A stretch of 64,000 nt of DNA from Psychromonas sp. SP041 (GCF_000470315.2 NZ_CBRF02000013.1:54224-118223); one strand, 5' to 3'. Shown: positions 1 to 8,484, counted from the stretch's first letter. Made by a program: numbers and translations. Notes: generated by a model from the letters alone, not told the origin.

Positions 1-98
1 TGAATAACGCGGGGAAAAAATTGAATGCAAATAATCGAACGCAAGCAATTGCAAAAGCAATTTGGTTAGGATACTTGGAGCCTTCATTAGATTATTAG
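1..98 (+). CDS. LuxR-family regulator, C-terminal end (partial)
   Basis: Only the last 31 codons are in the window, read in the third frame and ending at TAG. The peptide contains KLNANNRTQAIAKAIWLGYL. This matches the end of the LuxR/GerE helix-turn-helix domain, where the recognition helix and the motif (N)RTxAxxKAxxLGxx are conserved. The protein would be a DNA-binding transcription regulator; whether it has an N-terminal autoinducer domain cannot be seen. It lies just upstream of a lux-box-like site and an amino-acid hydroxylase/exporter pair on the same strand, so local control of that pair is a reasonable inference. The family call rests on a short stretch but the motif is distinctive. 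Confidence 0.75.
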   Translation, partial: NNAGKKLNANNRTQAIAKAIWLGYLEPSLDY

Positions 99-148
99 AA
101 ACACTGGCAAGGCTAAATAGAGTCCCTACACGGATGACAAAATAAAGC

Positions 149-194
149 AACTGGAATTAACGGCAGGTTACAAAATCATCTCCTTTGTTATGAT
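149..194 (+). promoter_or_regulatory. lux-box-like dyad overlapping the -35 of a promoter
   Basis: A 20-bp imperfect dyad (149-168) has the CTG-N10-CAG form of lux boxes. A good -10 hexamer, TATGAT, lies at 189-194 and predicts a start near 201. The dyad centre is then at about -42.5, the position of the lux box in LuxR class-II promoters. The hexamer 17 bp above the -10 is poor, which suits an activator-dependent promoter. LexA boxes also have a CTG-N10-CAG core, so an SOS site is the alternative, but the flanks fit LexA less well than the site upstream of umuD. Confidence 0.5.
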
Positions 195-279
195 TTAGAT
201 CAGGCGGGAGCCAGATAAAACTATCTTAATTGGTGTTTTGACTCACTCTCATCGATTTTTAATTCAGAAAAGTGCAAAT

Positions 280-816
280 ATGACGATTGTAAAAGATGTA
301 AGGGATGGATTATTATCCGAAGAGCAAGATTTAGTTAAGTTGAATTTGAAAGTCAATGGGTTTTCACATTACCAACCTGAAATTGAATGTGATGCCATTC
401 AAAAACTTGATCTTGAGTTAGAGTTCGAACACTTAGAAAGTGATCCGTATGCTCCTGCCGGAGTAAATAGGTATAGACGATATGGAAATGGAGACTTAGG
501 CATAAGCTCACCAGATTGTTTTCACCAAGATGGTGAGCCCTTCACGTTTGGGCATTTATTCAGCCGAACAGAAAATTCCCAAGGTGGGGTCAATTATATT
601 GGGAAAATCAATTCAAGAAATAAATCTCTAAACGAAGTGGTTGCGGATGAGGTTCTTAGCACTTTTACCTTAGTTAACTTACTCGAAACCTTTGCCGTTT
701 ATGATCCCCTAGTATCACATTACGTGTCACCAATATTTAAAAATGATGAGACTGATTTGGCTGCAGAGCGATGTATGATTCTTATTGATTTTAGTCAAAT
801 GAAACAGGTTATTTAA
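280..816 (+). CDS. 2-oxoglutarate/Fe(II) dioxygenase, PF10014-like (amino-acid hydroxylase type)
   Basis: The 178-residue protein resembles the 2OG-Fe dioxygenase family that includes Bacillus L-isoleucine 4-hydroxylase. Visible signs are an RYRRY stretch, an H-x-D iron ligand pair in CFHQDGEPFTFGH (His82, Asp84), a following ENSQGGVNYI segment and a distal His in SHYVSPI (His147). The family hydroxylates free amino acids in the cytoplasm; the substrate here is unknown. I chose the first ATG. The open frame extends to a TTG 42 bases upstream, but neither start has a strong ribosome site. The next gene begins three bases after the stop, so the two are surely cotranscribed, which pairs a hydroxylase with an amino-acid exporter. 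Confidence 0.72.
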   Translation: MTIVKDVRDGLLSEEQDLVKLNLKVNGFSHYQPEIECDAIQKLDLELEFEHLESDPYAPAGVNRYRRYGNGDLGISSPDCFHQDGEPFTFGHLFSRTENSQGGVNYIGKINSRNKSLNEVVADEVLSTFTLVNLLETFAVYDPLVSHYVSPIFKNDETDLAAERCMILIDFSQMKQVI

Positions 817-819
817 ATT

Positions 820-1743
820 ATGAAAGACATATTGTATTCAATTTATCCTATATTATTAGCCTTAATTTTAGGTTATGTGCTAGGTAAAGCTTTGCCTAGC
901 AAGTTACCAGCATTCGCAGCGAAGGTTATTGGGCCTTTGGTTTGGTTTTTGCTTTTTTCTATCGGTTTGGAGTTCGGAGAGATTTTTAAAGAGCCTGATG
1001 CCGCTGGAAATATACTCTATACCGCAGGTGTCTTTTCGGTATTTACAACATTAGGCGCATGTTTGCTCATTTATGCATTTTGTAAACCAAGTCAAACACA
1101 AAAAATTGTTACGATTGAACAGAATAAAGTAAATATAATGGAGCCAATAAAGGAGTGTGTAGTTGCATTATCAATGGTTTTTATAGGCGTTATTATTTCC
1201 TTTTTTACTCAAGAAAATAATGCTGTATTGCATGATCTACCAATTACAGACGCACTATTGTATATTTTGATTTTTTTCGTAGGAATGGATATTGTATCCG
1301 TTAAGCTTTTTTCTGCATGGCGTTCTTCTGCAATATTTTTTATACCTATATTCGTGATGGTAGGGTCCATGGGGGGCGGGGCTATTTCTTCATTTATTGT
1401 TGGTGAAGACTTAATGACCTCGCTTGCTATATCGAGTGGCTTTGGTTGGTTTACTTTATCTGGTGTATTGGTTTCCAGTAAAATAGGTTCAACTTATGGT
1501 GCAATAGCATTGATGACAGACCTTTTTCGTGAATTGTTTGCCATCATTTTAATGTACATATTTGGGCGTAGTTTTGCTAAAGAGTGTGTGGGGGCTGCTG
1601 GAGCAACATCTCTTGATTCAACCTTACCAATCATCAAGCAAACCTGTAGCCAAGAAACTATTCCAATAGCTTTAATGAGTGGGTTATTGTTAACGTTATT
1701 AGCTCCTATCTTGATCACTTTCTTCTTATCCAGCAGCATTTAA
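820..1743 (+). CDS. LysO/YbjE-family amino-acid exporter
   Basis: A 307-residue inner-membrane protein with about eight hydrophobic segments. It matches the LysO (YbjE, DUF340) family in its N-terminal glycine-rich membrane segments and in the C-terminal GAAGATSLDSTLPII motif, which is highly characteristic. Known members export L-lysine and the toxic analogue thialysine. Here the protein is coded directly after an amino-acid hydroxylase-like gene, so it probably exports the hydroxylated product or a related amino acid; that is inference. Length is close to the family norm of about 300 residues and the frame is intact. Confidence 0.8.
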   Translation: MKDILYSIYPILLALILGYVLGKALPSKLPAFAAKVIGPLVWFLLFSIGLEFGEIFKEPDAAGNILYTAGVFSVFTTLGACLLIYAFCKPSQTQKIVTIEQNKVNIMEPIKECVVALSMVFIGVIISFFTQENNAVLHDLPITDALLYILIFFVGMDIVSVKLFSAWRSSAIFFIPIFVMVGSMGGGAISSFIVGEDLMTSLAISSGFGWFTLSGVLVSSKIGSTYGAIALMTDLFRELFAIILMYIFGRSFAKECVGAAGATSLDSTLPIIKQTCSQETIPIALMSGLLLTLLAPILITFFLSSSI

Positions 1744-1859
1744 AAGTGCTAATAAATAGAAATTAACCATAAATAATAGATGCGATCAACTTTATAGTTA
1801 TCTCATTAATATAGCATTAGAGGATGTCCAGATTTTATGCCCACTTAGGACGCTGGGTT

Positions 1860-2888
1860 TTAATGGGCTTCCTCTTTGCTTCTCACTCTAACGCTATCCA
1901 TGAATTCTAAGTACTCAAGATGTGTTCTGACATTGAACGGAACGTCTTTCATATTGACTGTACTGTCAGGGTAAACCTGTTTAAGTACTTTTGCAGACAT
2001 AAGTTGAGATGACTTCTCTATTCCTGACTCACGATAATTAGGGTCGATATAGTTTCCCATTTGATCAAAGGCAAGCAGTATTGTTCTATCCAGGTCAGAG
2101 TCATCCTTTACCGAGAATTTAGTTGCTATTTTCGCGGTTAGGTACCCTAAAAACGTAAGCGACCGCGCAATAGGTATAGGCTTGTTCTTGCTGATGTTTT
2201 TGATTCTCTTAAGCTGTGCACTCAATATGTTAACAGGGTCATTTGCAACACTGGGTAATATGTAAAAAGCGTCAACAAAAAGCACATCTAAAGATGAATG
2301 AAGTAAAACTGATTTCAGCGGTCTGTTTAATTCTTTGCAAATAAGATTGAAATAATAACTTGATGTAATGAATGTTTTTTCAGTCACCTTTTCTTTTTTG
2401 ATTATATTGGTGTCAAAAACAACTACATTAATATTTGCATCTAGTAAATTATCAAACACTTCCTTAATAACTGCATTTGAGTCAATATCTAGCACATCGT
2501 TTACTCTTAAGGTAATTGCCAAGTCATAAAATTGCTTTCCGCCTGACTCTACATGCTTCTTAATGGCAGTCTTATACTTATTCACCTGTTTTTGAAGATC
2601 GTTCATATATTCAGATTTTAATATCTCAACACACTCAAGCTCTTTAAACAAAGTGCGAGAAATCAACTCAGCATTTTGCTTAGTAACTTCGTAAAATGAA
2701 GTTTCTGCAGCCGTTAAAGTCTTATTGGAACCAATTTTTATTGAATTATCACATTCATCTAGAATTCTATTGATGCGACTAAGACGGGATTTGATAGCGA
2801 CATTGCTAGTATTGTCTTTAAGTAGAATGGCACTCTTAAATACCTGGCGAAGAGCTTGCTTTATGCTGGCCTGACTAATTTGAATCAT
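1860..2888 (-). CDS. hypothetical protein, 342 aa
   Basis: Not recognised. The protein is soluble, lysine-rich and mostly helical in appearance. Residues about 85-120 (KSEYMNDLQKQVNKYKTAIKK) could form a coiled coil. A more hydrophobic middle (DVLFVDAFYILPSVANDPV) has no signal peptide or membrane segment. It stands alone on the minus strand. Its 3' end faces the exporter gene and its 5' side has 140 bases before the next minus-strand gene. Real coding is supported by length and by the absence of a better frame. Confidence 0.6.
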   Translation of the reverse strand: MIQISQASIKQALRQVFKSAILLKDNTSNVAIKSRLSRINRILDECDNSIKIGSNKTLTAAETSFYEVTKQNAELISRTLFKELECVEILKSEYMNDLQKQVNKYKTAIKKHVESGGKQFYDLAITLRVNDVLDIDSNAVIKEVFDNLLDANINVVVFDTNIIKKEKVTEKTFITSSYYFNLICKELNRPLKSVLLHSSLDVLFVDAFYILPSVANDPVNILSAQLKRIKNISKNKPIPIARSLTFLGYLTAKIATKFSVKDDSDLDRTILLAFDQMGNYIDPNYRESGIEKSSQLMSAKVLKQVYPDSTVNMKDVPFNVRTHLEYLEFMDSVRVRSKEEAH

Positions 2889-3026
2889 AATTTATCTTAT
2901 TTAACTGTAATCTAAATATGGCCCACACTAAAACAAACAGATGACTCGTAGGAAAGTTAACGTTCTGTAAAAAGTGGTTAAGTAGAGCATGCTATTTCTA
3001 TGCCCGCATCTACTTAACAACTTGGG

Positions 3027-3383
3027 TTAGGGAGCTGCGAGTTCTGATGAGACAATTAAATCAACAGCCTGCTTTAAAGGCATTTCGACTGCTTTTCCTG
3101 ACACTATCTTAACAAGCACAACATCTTGTGACTTAGCGATACTTCTACATAAGATCTCAAAATCTTTATGTTTAAGTATTTTTAATCCCACCAGTGCATA
3201 AAGTCGATAATAAGGAGAATCAGAATTTAACTGCATCTCAAATGTTTCTTCTGCTTGATGTTTGGAGCTGTGCTTTACTGTTCTCCACGTATCGAGGTAG
3301 TCAGAATTGTATCCTGCCCATAAAGGGCCTTTAAATATTGAAAATTCTAGCTTCTTTTTTAACAAAATGTCACCCGATATCAT
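3027..3383 (-). CDS. hypothetical protein, 118 aa
   Basis: Not recognised. A soluble protein with a YYRLYALVGLKILKHKDFEILCRSIAK segment that reads like a single HEAT-type helical pair, and a C-terminal VSGKAVEMPLKQAVDLIVSSEL. No signal peptide or membrane helix. It is divergent from the DUF1064 gene; the intervening 97 bases carry that gene's consensus promoter. Several start codons are possible near the N-terminus; the first in-frame ATG is used. Confidence 0.5.
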   Translation of the reverse strand: MISGDILLKKKLEFSIFKGPLWAGYNSDYLDTWRTVKHSSKHQAEETFEMQLNSDSPYYRLYALVGLKILKHKDFEILCRSIAKSQDVVLVKIVSGKAVEMPLKQAVDLIVSSELAAP

Positions 3384-3412
3384 TAATAAAAATACGTTAG
3401 TAAAGTGATCAA

Positions 3413-3440
3413 TTGACCGACCAAATAAGCAAACTATAAT
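3413..3440 (+). promoter_or_regulatory. sigma70-type promoter, TTGACC-N16-TATAAT
   Basis: A consensus -10 and near-consensus -35 hexamer with 16-base spacing. It lies 40 bases before the DUF1064-like start codon and drives that gene. Confidence 0.7.
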
Positions 3441-3480
3441 ATAACCACAATGGCACCGATGTCAATAAATAGGTATATAA

Positions 3481-4008
3481 ATGAAGTCCAAAAAAACAGC
3501 TATAGTCGAAAGAATTTCTCTTGCCGAATTCAAAGAAAAGCATCTAACAAAAGCGGGAGAGCAGAAGCCAAGAAATCCAAAGAGACTCACGCTGAATGTT
3601 GATGCCACAGGTAAGTCGATGTCAACTAAGGACTTTAGAAGCTCAGTCGCTTCTGTTGAAAATAAAAGCAAATTCAATGCAGTAAAAACATATGTCGATG
3701 GAGTACTGTTCGATAGCAAATGGGAAGCTAAACGGTATTCATTACTAAAAATACGAGAAAAGGCAGGTGAAATTAGTGATCTGAAATTACAAGTGTCATT
3801 TCCCTTGATCATTAATGACATTAAAGTCGCAACCTACATTTCAGACTTTACTTATTATGATCTCATTAATAACTCAAAGGTCGTCGAAGATTCAAAAGGA
3901 TTCTTGACGCCTGAATACAAAATAAAAAAGAAACTTATGAAAGCTATTTTTGATATTGATGTACTCGAAACAATGGACATTAAAAGCAGGCCCCGTAAAA
4001 GAAAATAG
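3481..4008 (+). CDS. DUF1064-like protein (PD-(D/E)XK nuclease-like)
   Basis: A 175-residue protein whose C-terminal 110 residues match the DUF1064 family (PF06356), common in phages and mobile elements. The signature is a variable N-terminus, then KFNAVKTYVDGVLFDSKWEA(KRY), a hydrophobic strand, YISDFTYYD, VVEDSKGF and YKIKKKLMKAIF. The spaced E, D, ED..K residues form an endonuclease-like active-site pattern (TnsA/Holliday-resolvase type). Activity is inferred from the family only. The basic tail (KSRPRKRK) may bind nucleic acid. It is a single gene with its own promoter and faces the same way as yggX. Confidence 0.72.
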   Translation: MKSKKTAIVERISLAEFKEKHLTKAGEQKPRNPKRLTLNVDATGKSMSTKDFRSSVASVENKSKFNAVKTYVDGVLFDSKWEAKRYSLLKIREKAGEISDLKLQVSFPLIINDIKVATYISDFTYYDLINNSKVVEDSKGFLTPEYKIKKKLMKAIFDIDVLETMDIKSRPRKRK

Positions 4009-4014
4009 TTAATA

Positions 4015-4043
4015 TTGACCTGTTTATACTTTTGCAATATATT
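4015..4043 (+). promoter_or_regulatory. sigma70-type promoter, TTGACC-N17-TATATT
   Basis: Near-consensus hexamers with ideal 17-base spacing, 28 bases before the yggX start. It begins just after the stop of the preceding gene, so yggX is transcribed separately. Confidence 0.72.
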
Positions 4044-4070
4044 AATAAGACGATCAAACTGGAGTATTAA

Positions 4071-4340
4071 ATGTCTAATATTGTTTTCTGTACTATAAAG
4101 AATAAAGAATTACCCGCCCTAGCCCGTGCACCAATGTTTGGCGAGCAAGGCAAGAGAATCCTTGAAACAGTTTCTAAAGAAGCCTGGGCTGAATGGGTTG
4201 GAATGCAGACAATCTTAATTAATGAAAACAGATTAAACTTAATGGAGCCTGCAAGCAGAGATTTCTTGAATGCAAAACTACAAGACTTTTTAAGTGGTGG
4301 TGCTATCGAAAAGCCGGTTGAGTTTAAAGAAGTAATGTAA
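4071..4340 (+). CDS. yggX: YggX-family Fe(II)-trafficking / oxidative-damage protection protein
   Basis: An 89-residue protein of the size and sequence of YggX. It has the N-terminal cysteine (Cys7 in IVFC), GEQGKRILETVSKEAWAEW, the QTILINENRLNLMEP segment and a C-terminal FLSGG. YggX protects iron-sulfur enzymes from oxidation and is thought to handle labile iron in the cytoplasm. The usual copy is chromosomal beside mutY, so this is an accessory paralogue without mutY. Its GGAG ribosome site and its own promoter support expression. Confidence in the family is high. Confidence 0.92.
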   Translation: MSNIVFCTIKNKELPALARAPMFGEQGKRILETVSKEAWAEWVGMQTILINENRLNLMEPASRDFLNAKLQDFLSGGAIEKPVEFKEVM

Positions 4341-4350
4341 GCATTGTTTA

Positions 4351-4384
4351 AATAGACTTTTAGTGATTGATTAAAAGTCTATTT
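4351..4384. terminator. bidirectional intrinsic terminator
   Basis: A 12-bp stem AATAGACTTTTA / TAAAAGTCTATT with an 8-base loop. It sits between convergent yggX and a membrane-protein gene; A- and T-rich flanks allow use in both directions. Confidence 0.75.
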
Positions 4385-4390
4385 ATTACC

Positions 4391-5053
4391 CTAAACATCA
4401 AACAACAGTTGAAAAGCAAATCTGCCAAAAGCTACAGACATTAGAAGCACTAGGTGACAGATAAAAGAACGAAGAATCGTCATTTCCATAGATACCCTCA
4501 TCGCATGCACCGAATAAAACGCAAATGTCCCTCCATAAACTATTGCTGGAGTAATCTCCGGGATTTCAACATTTAAAATAACTGAAAATAAACTTAAGAA
4601 TATTGATATGAGCATCGATGATGCAAACATGTAATAGAAAGACCAGAGCATAAGCTTAAAGTGGTCTTGAAGCCTGCCTTTGCCTCCTAATAGGGATGCA
4701 TAGTGATTAAAGGCTAATGTTATGCAGAATATGAATATAGGGAAAGTTAAGATCCCTCCATAGAGGATGTCAGTCACATTATTAATGAGTGAAGGCTTTA
4801 TGAATGGGCTTGCCAAAATCAATAAGACTGCTGTCAATAAGCCAGCTAATAGTTGAAATCCTACCGTGTAAAAAATAATATGAAAATTTCTTTTCTTTAA
4901 TTTTATTAAAAAAGAAACATTTGGAAAGACCAAATTATAAACTGACGAAGCCAGACATCTCATAAAATTTATTACTTTGTTTTTCATACCAACCCTATCG
5001 ACTAAATATATTAAATAAAACAATGGTGTCAATATCATTCTAACTAATTCCAT
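4391..5053 (-). CDS. hypothetical inner-membrane protein, 220 aa
   Basis: Family not recognised. About five hydrophobic segments are visible (around residues 55-80, 90-115, 135-160, 165-185 and 195-215). An N-terminal stretch has LTPLFYLIYLVDRVGMKNK and a mid-region loop is rich in charged residues. The multi-helix layout recalls Yip1-type small membrane proteins, but no diagnostic motif is present. It is divergent from the LysM-repeat protein gene; the 70-base A+T-rich gap must hold both promoters. Confidence 0.6.
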   Translation of the reverse strand: MELVRMILTPLFYLIYLVDRVGMKNKVINFMRCLASSVYNLVFPNVSFLIKLKKRNFHIIFYTVGFQLLAGLLTAVLLILASPFIKPSLINNVTDILYGGILTFPIFIFCITLAFNHYASLLGGKGRLQDHFKLMLWSFYYMFASSMLISIFLSLFSVILNVEIPEITPAIVYGGTFAFYSVHAMRVSMEMTILRSFICHLVLLMSVAFGRFAFQLLFDV

Positions 5054-5123
5054 GAATTAATCAATTCATGTATAATAAATAAAATTTTTAATAATAATAA
5101 TAACAATAAATATAGGCTCACTT

Positions 5124-7886
5124 ATGGCTAAAGATAATGATGATCTAAATAAAAATAATTTTTTTAATACTGACCAGCAACGTGAAGAACAAGCTGAATG
5201 GGATTTAGAGAGAGAAAGTCTTTCTGAAGAAGAAGAATACTTCAATAGCCCTGAATATCAGACTACTGCAGTAAGCGAAGAAGACATTGCTGAAATGGAA
5301 GAGTTTTTAAGCGGCCTTGGTTTTCCTAACGAAAATAATAAGGAGACAGATCTCCAGGGCGAACTCAATGCTGAAGTAAAAGAAGAAGCGCTTAAAGAAC
5401 ACCAAAATGAAACCGAAGTAGCAAAAGACATTTCGGAAGCTAGAAAAAATGAATCTGAGGCGTCGGCAAATGAGCCTGAAGCAGCGGCAATTGAACCTGA
5501 GGCAGTGGTAATTGAACCTGAAGCAGCGGTAATAGAACCTGAAGCAGCGGTAATAGAACCTGAAGCAGTGGTAAATGTGCCAGAAGCAGTGGCAAATGTG
5601 CCAGAAGTAGTGGTAAATAAACCTGAGGCAGCGGTAAGTGAGCCTGAGGCTAAAAACAATGCATTAGTCGAAACCACCAATACACCTTCGAGTGTATTAA
5701 ATACAACCAATACAAAAAAGAATACACCTAAAAGGCGCCCTCAAAAGACAGTGCTTGATAGTAGCAGACCAATACGTAATCCCGATCAATACACCTCACC
5801 AAGTGTGGTTGACCATCAAAGATACTTATTGGCCGTCGATGAGTTAAGTAAACCTCAAAATGAAGTTGAGTTTGATGCATTTGTTAGGATTGTTGCAGAC
5901 AAAGTTGGTCTTGATCCACAAACGGCTACTGCAGAAGACTTGACAAAGATTGATACAAGTATCGCTAATGTTAATTTAGAGGCAATGGAAACGTCTTCGC
6001 CTATCTCTCTTAAGACATCAAACGATAGAATTGATAAAAACTTTGATGTACAAGCAATCTTAGCTGAAGCTGGCCTTGATATTAAAGAGAAAGACCTGCC
6101 AATTGGATTCAATAAAGACATCAAAGTATTGGCCGCTTTCGACGAACGATTTGGTGATGGTAAAGGCCCCTCACTTAAAGAAAGACTTAAAGGCATGAAA
6201 GACGATATTGTCAATGTTGTTAGAAATGACGATGTCAAAACCGGTCTTGCGACTCTTTCTTTTGGGTTGGCTGTATCGGCTGGTGCTGTCACATTACCTA
6301 TAGCAGGAGCCCTCTATGCTGCTAAGCTAATGGAAAATGAGAAGGTCCAGACATTTGCTAACAATCTTCATTCTAAAGTTTCTAAATCTTTAGTGAAAAT
6401 GGGCTTTAAAGAAGAAGCCGTGAATGAAAGAGAAGAATTACTAGGCGATAAGTTCAAAGCCATCAGTGAAAGTAAATGGGGTAAGGTCGCTAAGATTGGT
6501 CTTACCGCAGGCGTACTTGGATTTGGCGTTCACTCACTTATAGAATTGACTGATTTTAGTATTGATAAAATTCCACAATACTATGCCGATTCTACTAACT
6601 ATGTATCTAAAGTATTTTCTGGTGATGTCATTCCTGGTCAAGATACATACGCCTTTGTTAAAGACAAAGTTGTAGATTATGTTGAAAAAGGCGAGTTCCC
6701 AGGCAAAGATGCCTACGAATCTTTTAAACATACGCTTGGCACATCCGTGCTGGACGAAGACTTTGATAATAACCCGGAAATAAATGGCAGCCCAAGCCAA
6801 AGTGAAATTGATGAATTAATTAAGGAAACAAGAGAAGCAGAAGCTGCAGAAGCTGCAGAAGCTGCTAAGAATGCTGAAGCACCGGAAGCAGCTACAAATG
6901 TTGAAACGGAGACTTCTGACACTTTTGATATTGTAGCAGAAAAAAATGACACAGCATGGACCTTGGCGAGTGAACATTATGAGGCAATAGTGGGCGAAAA
7001 ACCTACTCCTCAGCAGGTTGTAGCCATGGTTAATGATTTAGGGCTTGATGATCCAAATGCAATTCAAGAAGGGCAAGTACTTAAATTTAATTCTGACCTC
7101 TCTGAGTACAAAGATGTTACTAATATTAAGGCGTCTGATGCCGATTGGCTTCAGGAAAACGATGCAGTTAATTCTACTCAGGCTAGAACACACTTATCTG
7201 ACGCTTTCAATGTCAATCATATTTCAAATGGAGCTAGCTTAGCAGATTTAAAAGCCATGAATCCTGACATTGAACTTGATAATTTATTACCAGGTGATGA
7301 AGTTAAGTTTTCAGGTGACAATGGTGACATTCAAACCTATGTAGTGCCTAGCATTGAAGATGCTGCAATTAAGTCTATTTACCCTGGCGGAGTTTCTGAT
7401 TTAGTCAACAAAGATGCTCTTTTCGAATTAATTGAAAACTCAAATAAAGATATCGACTTAAGTGATGGGTATTTTGGGAATGGGGATCTCGGTCGAGACA
7501 TTGTTAATAAGAATGATTTAACGCCACCAGAAATTGATATAAATTCAGTCAACCCAGAGGTGACCGGAAAAATTACTGTTGAAGGTAAAAACAGTATGGA
7601 GCAAGCAATTTTAAAGGTGGCCTACCCTAATGGTGTGCCAGAGTTGCTTGATAAAAGCGCTTTTTTAGACGCGGTAAAAGAAGCAAACCCTAATATCCGT
7701 AGTGTTGGATATTCTGAAACATTTAACGAGGAGATAGTTATCCCAGACTTTAGTGCCACCTCAGCTAAATTAGATGCGTCACAGATTAAATCTGGCTCTA
7801 CTATTTCAGGTGAAGCATCAGATACAGTGAAGAAAAGTTTCTTAAATCGCGTAATGAACAATGATGCCGAAACGACTTTGGGCTAA
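5124..7886 (+). CDS. large acidic repeat protein with LysM-like domain, 920 aa
   Basis: A long, acidic, low-complexity protein. Residues 1-110 are rich in E, D and N. Residues about 117-176 are tandem heptads of the type EPEAAVI. Two hydrophobic segments follow near 375-400 and 455-475 (LATLSFGLAVSAGAVTLPIA and IGLTAGVLGFGVHSLIEL). An alanine/glutamate repeat lies near 573-590. Residues about 600-660 contain NDTAWTLASEHYEAIVGE and EGQVLKF, which resemble a LysM peptidoglycan-binding fold; a second weaker copy follows. No N-terminal signal peptide is seen, so export, if any, would need another route, possibly the plasmid's own secretion machinery (speculation). Single gene with a strong terminator. 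Confidence 0.75.
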   Translation: MAKDNDDLNKNNFFNTDQQREEQAEWDLERESLSEEEEYFNSPEYQTTAVSEEDIAEMEEFLSGLGFPNENNKETDLQGELNAEVKEEALKEHQNETEVAKDISEARKNESEASANEPEAAAIEPEAVVIEPEAAVIEPEAAVIEPEAVVNVPEAVANVPEVVVNKPEAAVSEPEAKNNALVETTNTPSSVLNTTNTKKNTPKRRPQKTVLDSSRPIRNPDQYTSPSVVDHQRYLLAVDELSKPQNEVEFDAFVRIVADKVGLDPQTATAEDLTKIDTSIANVNLEAMETSSPISLKTSNDRIDKNFDVQAILAEAGLDIKEKDLPIGFNKDIKVLAAFDERFGDGKGPSLKERLKGMKDDIVNVVRNDDVKTGLATLSFGLAVSAGAVTLPIAGALYAAKLMENEKVQTFANNLHSKVSKSLVKMGFKEEAVNEREELLGDKFKAISESKWGKVAKIGLTAGVLGFGVHSLIELTDFSIDKIPQYYADSTNYVSKVFSGDVIPGQDTYAFVKDKVVDYVEKGEFPGKDAYESFKHTLGTSVLDEDFDNNPEINGSPSQSEIDELIKETREAEAAEAAEAAKNAEAPEAATNVETETSDTFDIVAEKNDTAWTLASEHYEAIVGEKPTPQQVVAMVNDLGLDDPNAIQEGQVLKFNSDLSEYKDVTNIKASDADWLQENDAVNSTQARTHLSDAFNVNHISNGASLADLKAMNPDIELDNLLPGDEVKFSGDNGDIQTYVVPSIEDAAIKSIYPGGVSDLVNKDALFELIENSNKDIDLSDGYFGNGDLGRDIVNKNDLTPPEIDINSVNPEVTGKITVEGKNSMEQAILKVAYPNGVPELLDKSAFLDAVKEANPNIRSVGYSETFNEEIVIPDFSATSAKLDASQIKSGSTISGEASDTVKKSFLNRVMNNDAETTLG
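5472..5651 (+). repeat. 21-bp tandem coding repeat (about 8.5 copies)
   Basis: Units of the form gaRcctgaRgcagYggtaaNN encode heptads such as EPEAAVI, EPEAVVN and VPEAVAN. Copies differ by a few bases, mostly in the last two codons. It encodes an extended Pro/Glu/Ala linker; copy number is likely to vary between strains. Confidence 0.9.
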
Positions 7887-7914
7887 AGCTCCGCGTTAAA
7901 AGCACAAATACATT

Positions 7915-7940
7915 AAAAGTCCCTTAATTGGGACTTTTTC
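7915..7940 (+). terminator. intrinsic terminator
   Basis: Stem AAAAGTCCC / GGGACTTTT with a 6-base loop followed by a T run, 29 bases after the LysM-repeat gene. It directly precedes the next gene's promoter. Confidence 0.85.
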
Positions 7941-7943
7941 TTA

Positions 7944-7972
7944 TTGACTCTGAAACATTAAATAGATATATT
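7944..7972 (+). promoter_or_regulatory. sigma70-type promoter, TTGACT-N17-TATATT
   Basis: Consensus-like hexamers and 17-base spacing. It gives a leader of roughly 115 bases before the CheY-like gene. Confidence 0.6.
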
Positions 7973-8094
7973 ATCGCCTTTCATTAGTATGACAATACAG
8001 TTTAATATATTCTAATTAAATAGTTGTTGTAGCAATTAGGGCCGCATTATTTTGGCAATGCTTATAGTTATAAGCACAATATTTATATAGAGGA

Positions 8095-8475
8095 ATGGTT
8101 TTGAAAATTTTAATCGTAGATGATTTTTCAACGATGAGACGGATTGTTAGATCTCTATTAATGAAAATTGGCTTCAAAGAGTTTGAAATGGCTGAAGATG
8201 GACTTAAAGCTATAAACATCCTTAAGAAGGATCAAGACTTCGGCCTTATCGTAACCGATTGGAACATGCCTGATATGGATGGCATCGAACTACTTAAATA
8301 TGTTCGAGCGACACCAAATCTAAAACACATTCCAGTTTTAATGGTTACCGCAGAAGCCAAAAAAGACCAGATAATTCAAGCAGCACATGCAGGCGTTAAT
8401 GGGTACATCACCAAGCCTTTTACCCATAAAACTTTAGAGAGCAAAATAAAAAAGATTTTCAATAGGAATAGTTAG
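8095..8475 (+). CDS. CheY-like single-domain response regulator
   Basis: A 126-residue stand-alone receiver domain. It has the acidic pair Asp9-Asp10 (LIVDDFSTMRR), phospho-acceptor Asp55 in TDWNMPDMDG, Thr85 in MVTAEA and Lys107 in GYITKPFT, all matching CheY closely, including the VDDFSTMRRIV N-terminus typical of the chemotaxis protein. Phosphorylated CheY binds the flagellar motor switch. No kinase or other chemotaxis gene is nearby, so it may plug into host chemotaxis or serve another output. A GAGG ribosome site precedes the ATG. Domain call is near certain; the motor role is inference. Confidence 0.9.
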   Translation: MVLKILIVDDFSTMRRIVRSLLMKIGFKEFEMAEDGLKAINILKKDQDFGLIVTDWNMPDMDGIELLKYVRATPNLKHIPVLMVTAEAKKDQIIQAAHAGVNGYITKPFTHKTLESKIKKIFNRNS

Positions 8476-8484
8476 CCTTACATA

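Noticed and set aside
149..168. LexA box upstream of the PF10014-like gene
   Set aside because: The CTG-N10-CAG core fits LexA, but it lacks the CTGT...ACAG form and AT-rich centre seen at umuD. The -42.5 position and adjacent LuxR gene favour a lux box. I keep LexA only as an alternative.
5258..5710. Minus-strand open frame of 150 codons
   Set aside because: It is the antisense of the tandem heptad repeat, giving a Ser/Thr/Ala-rich artefact.
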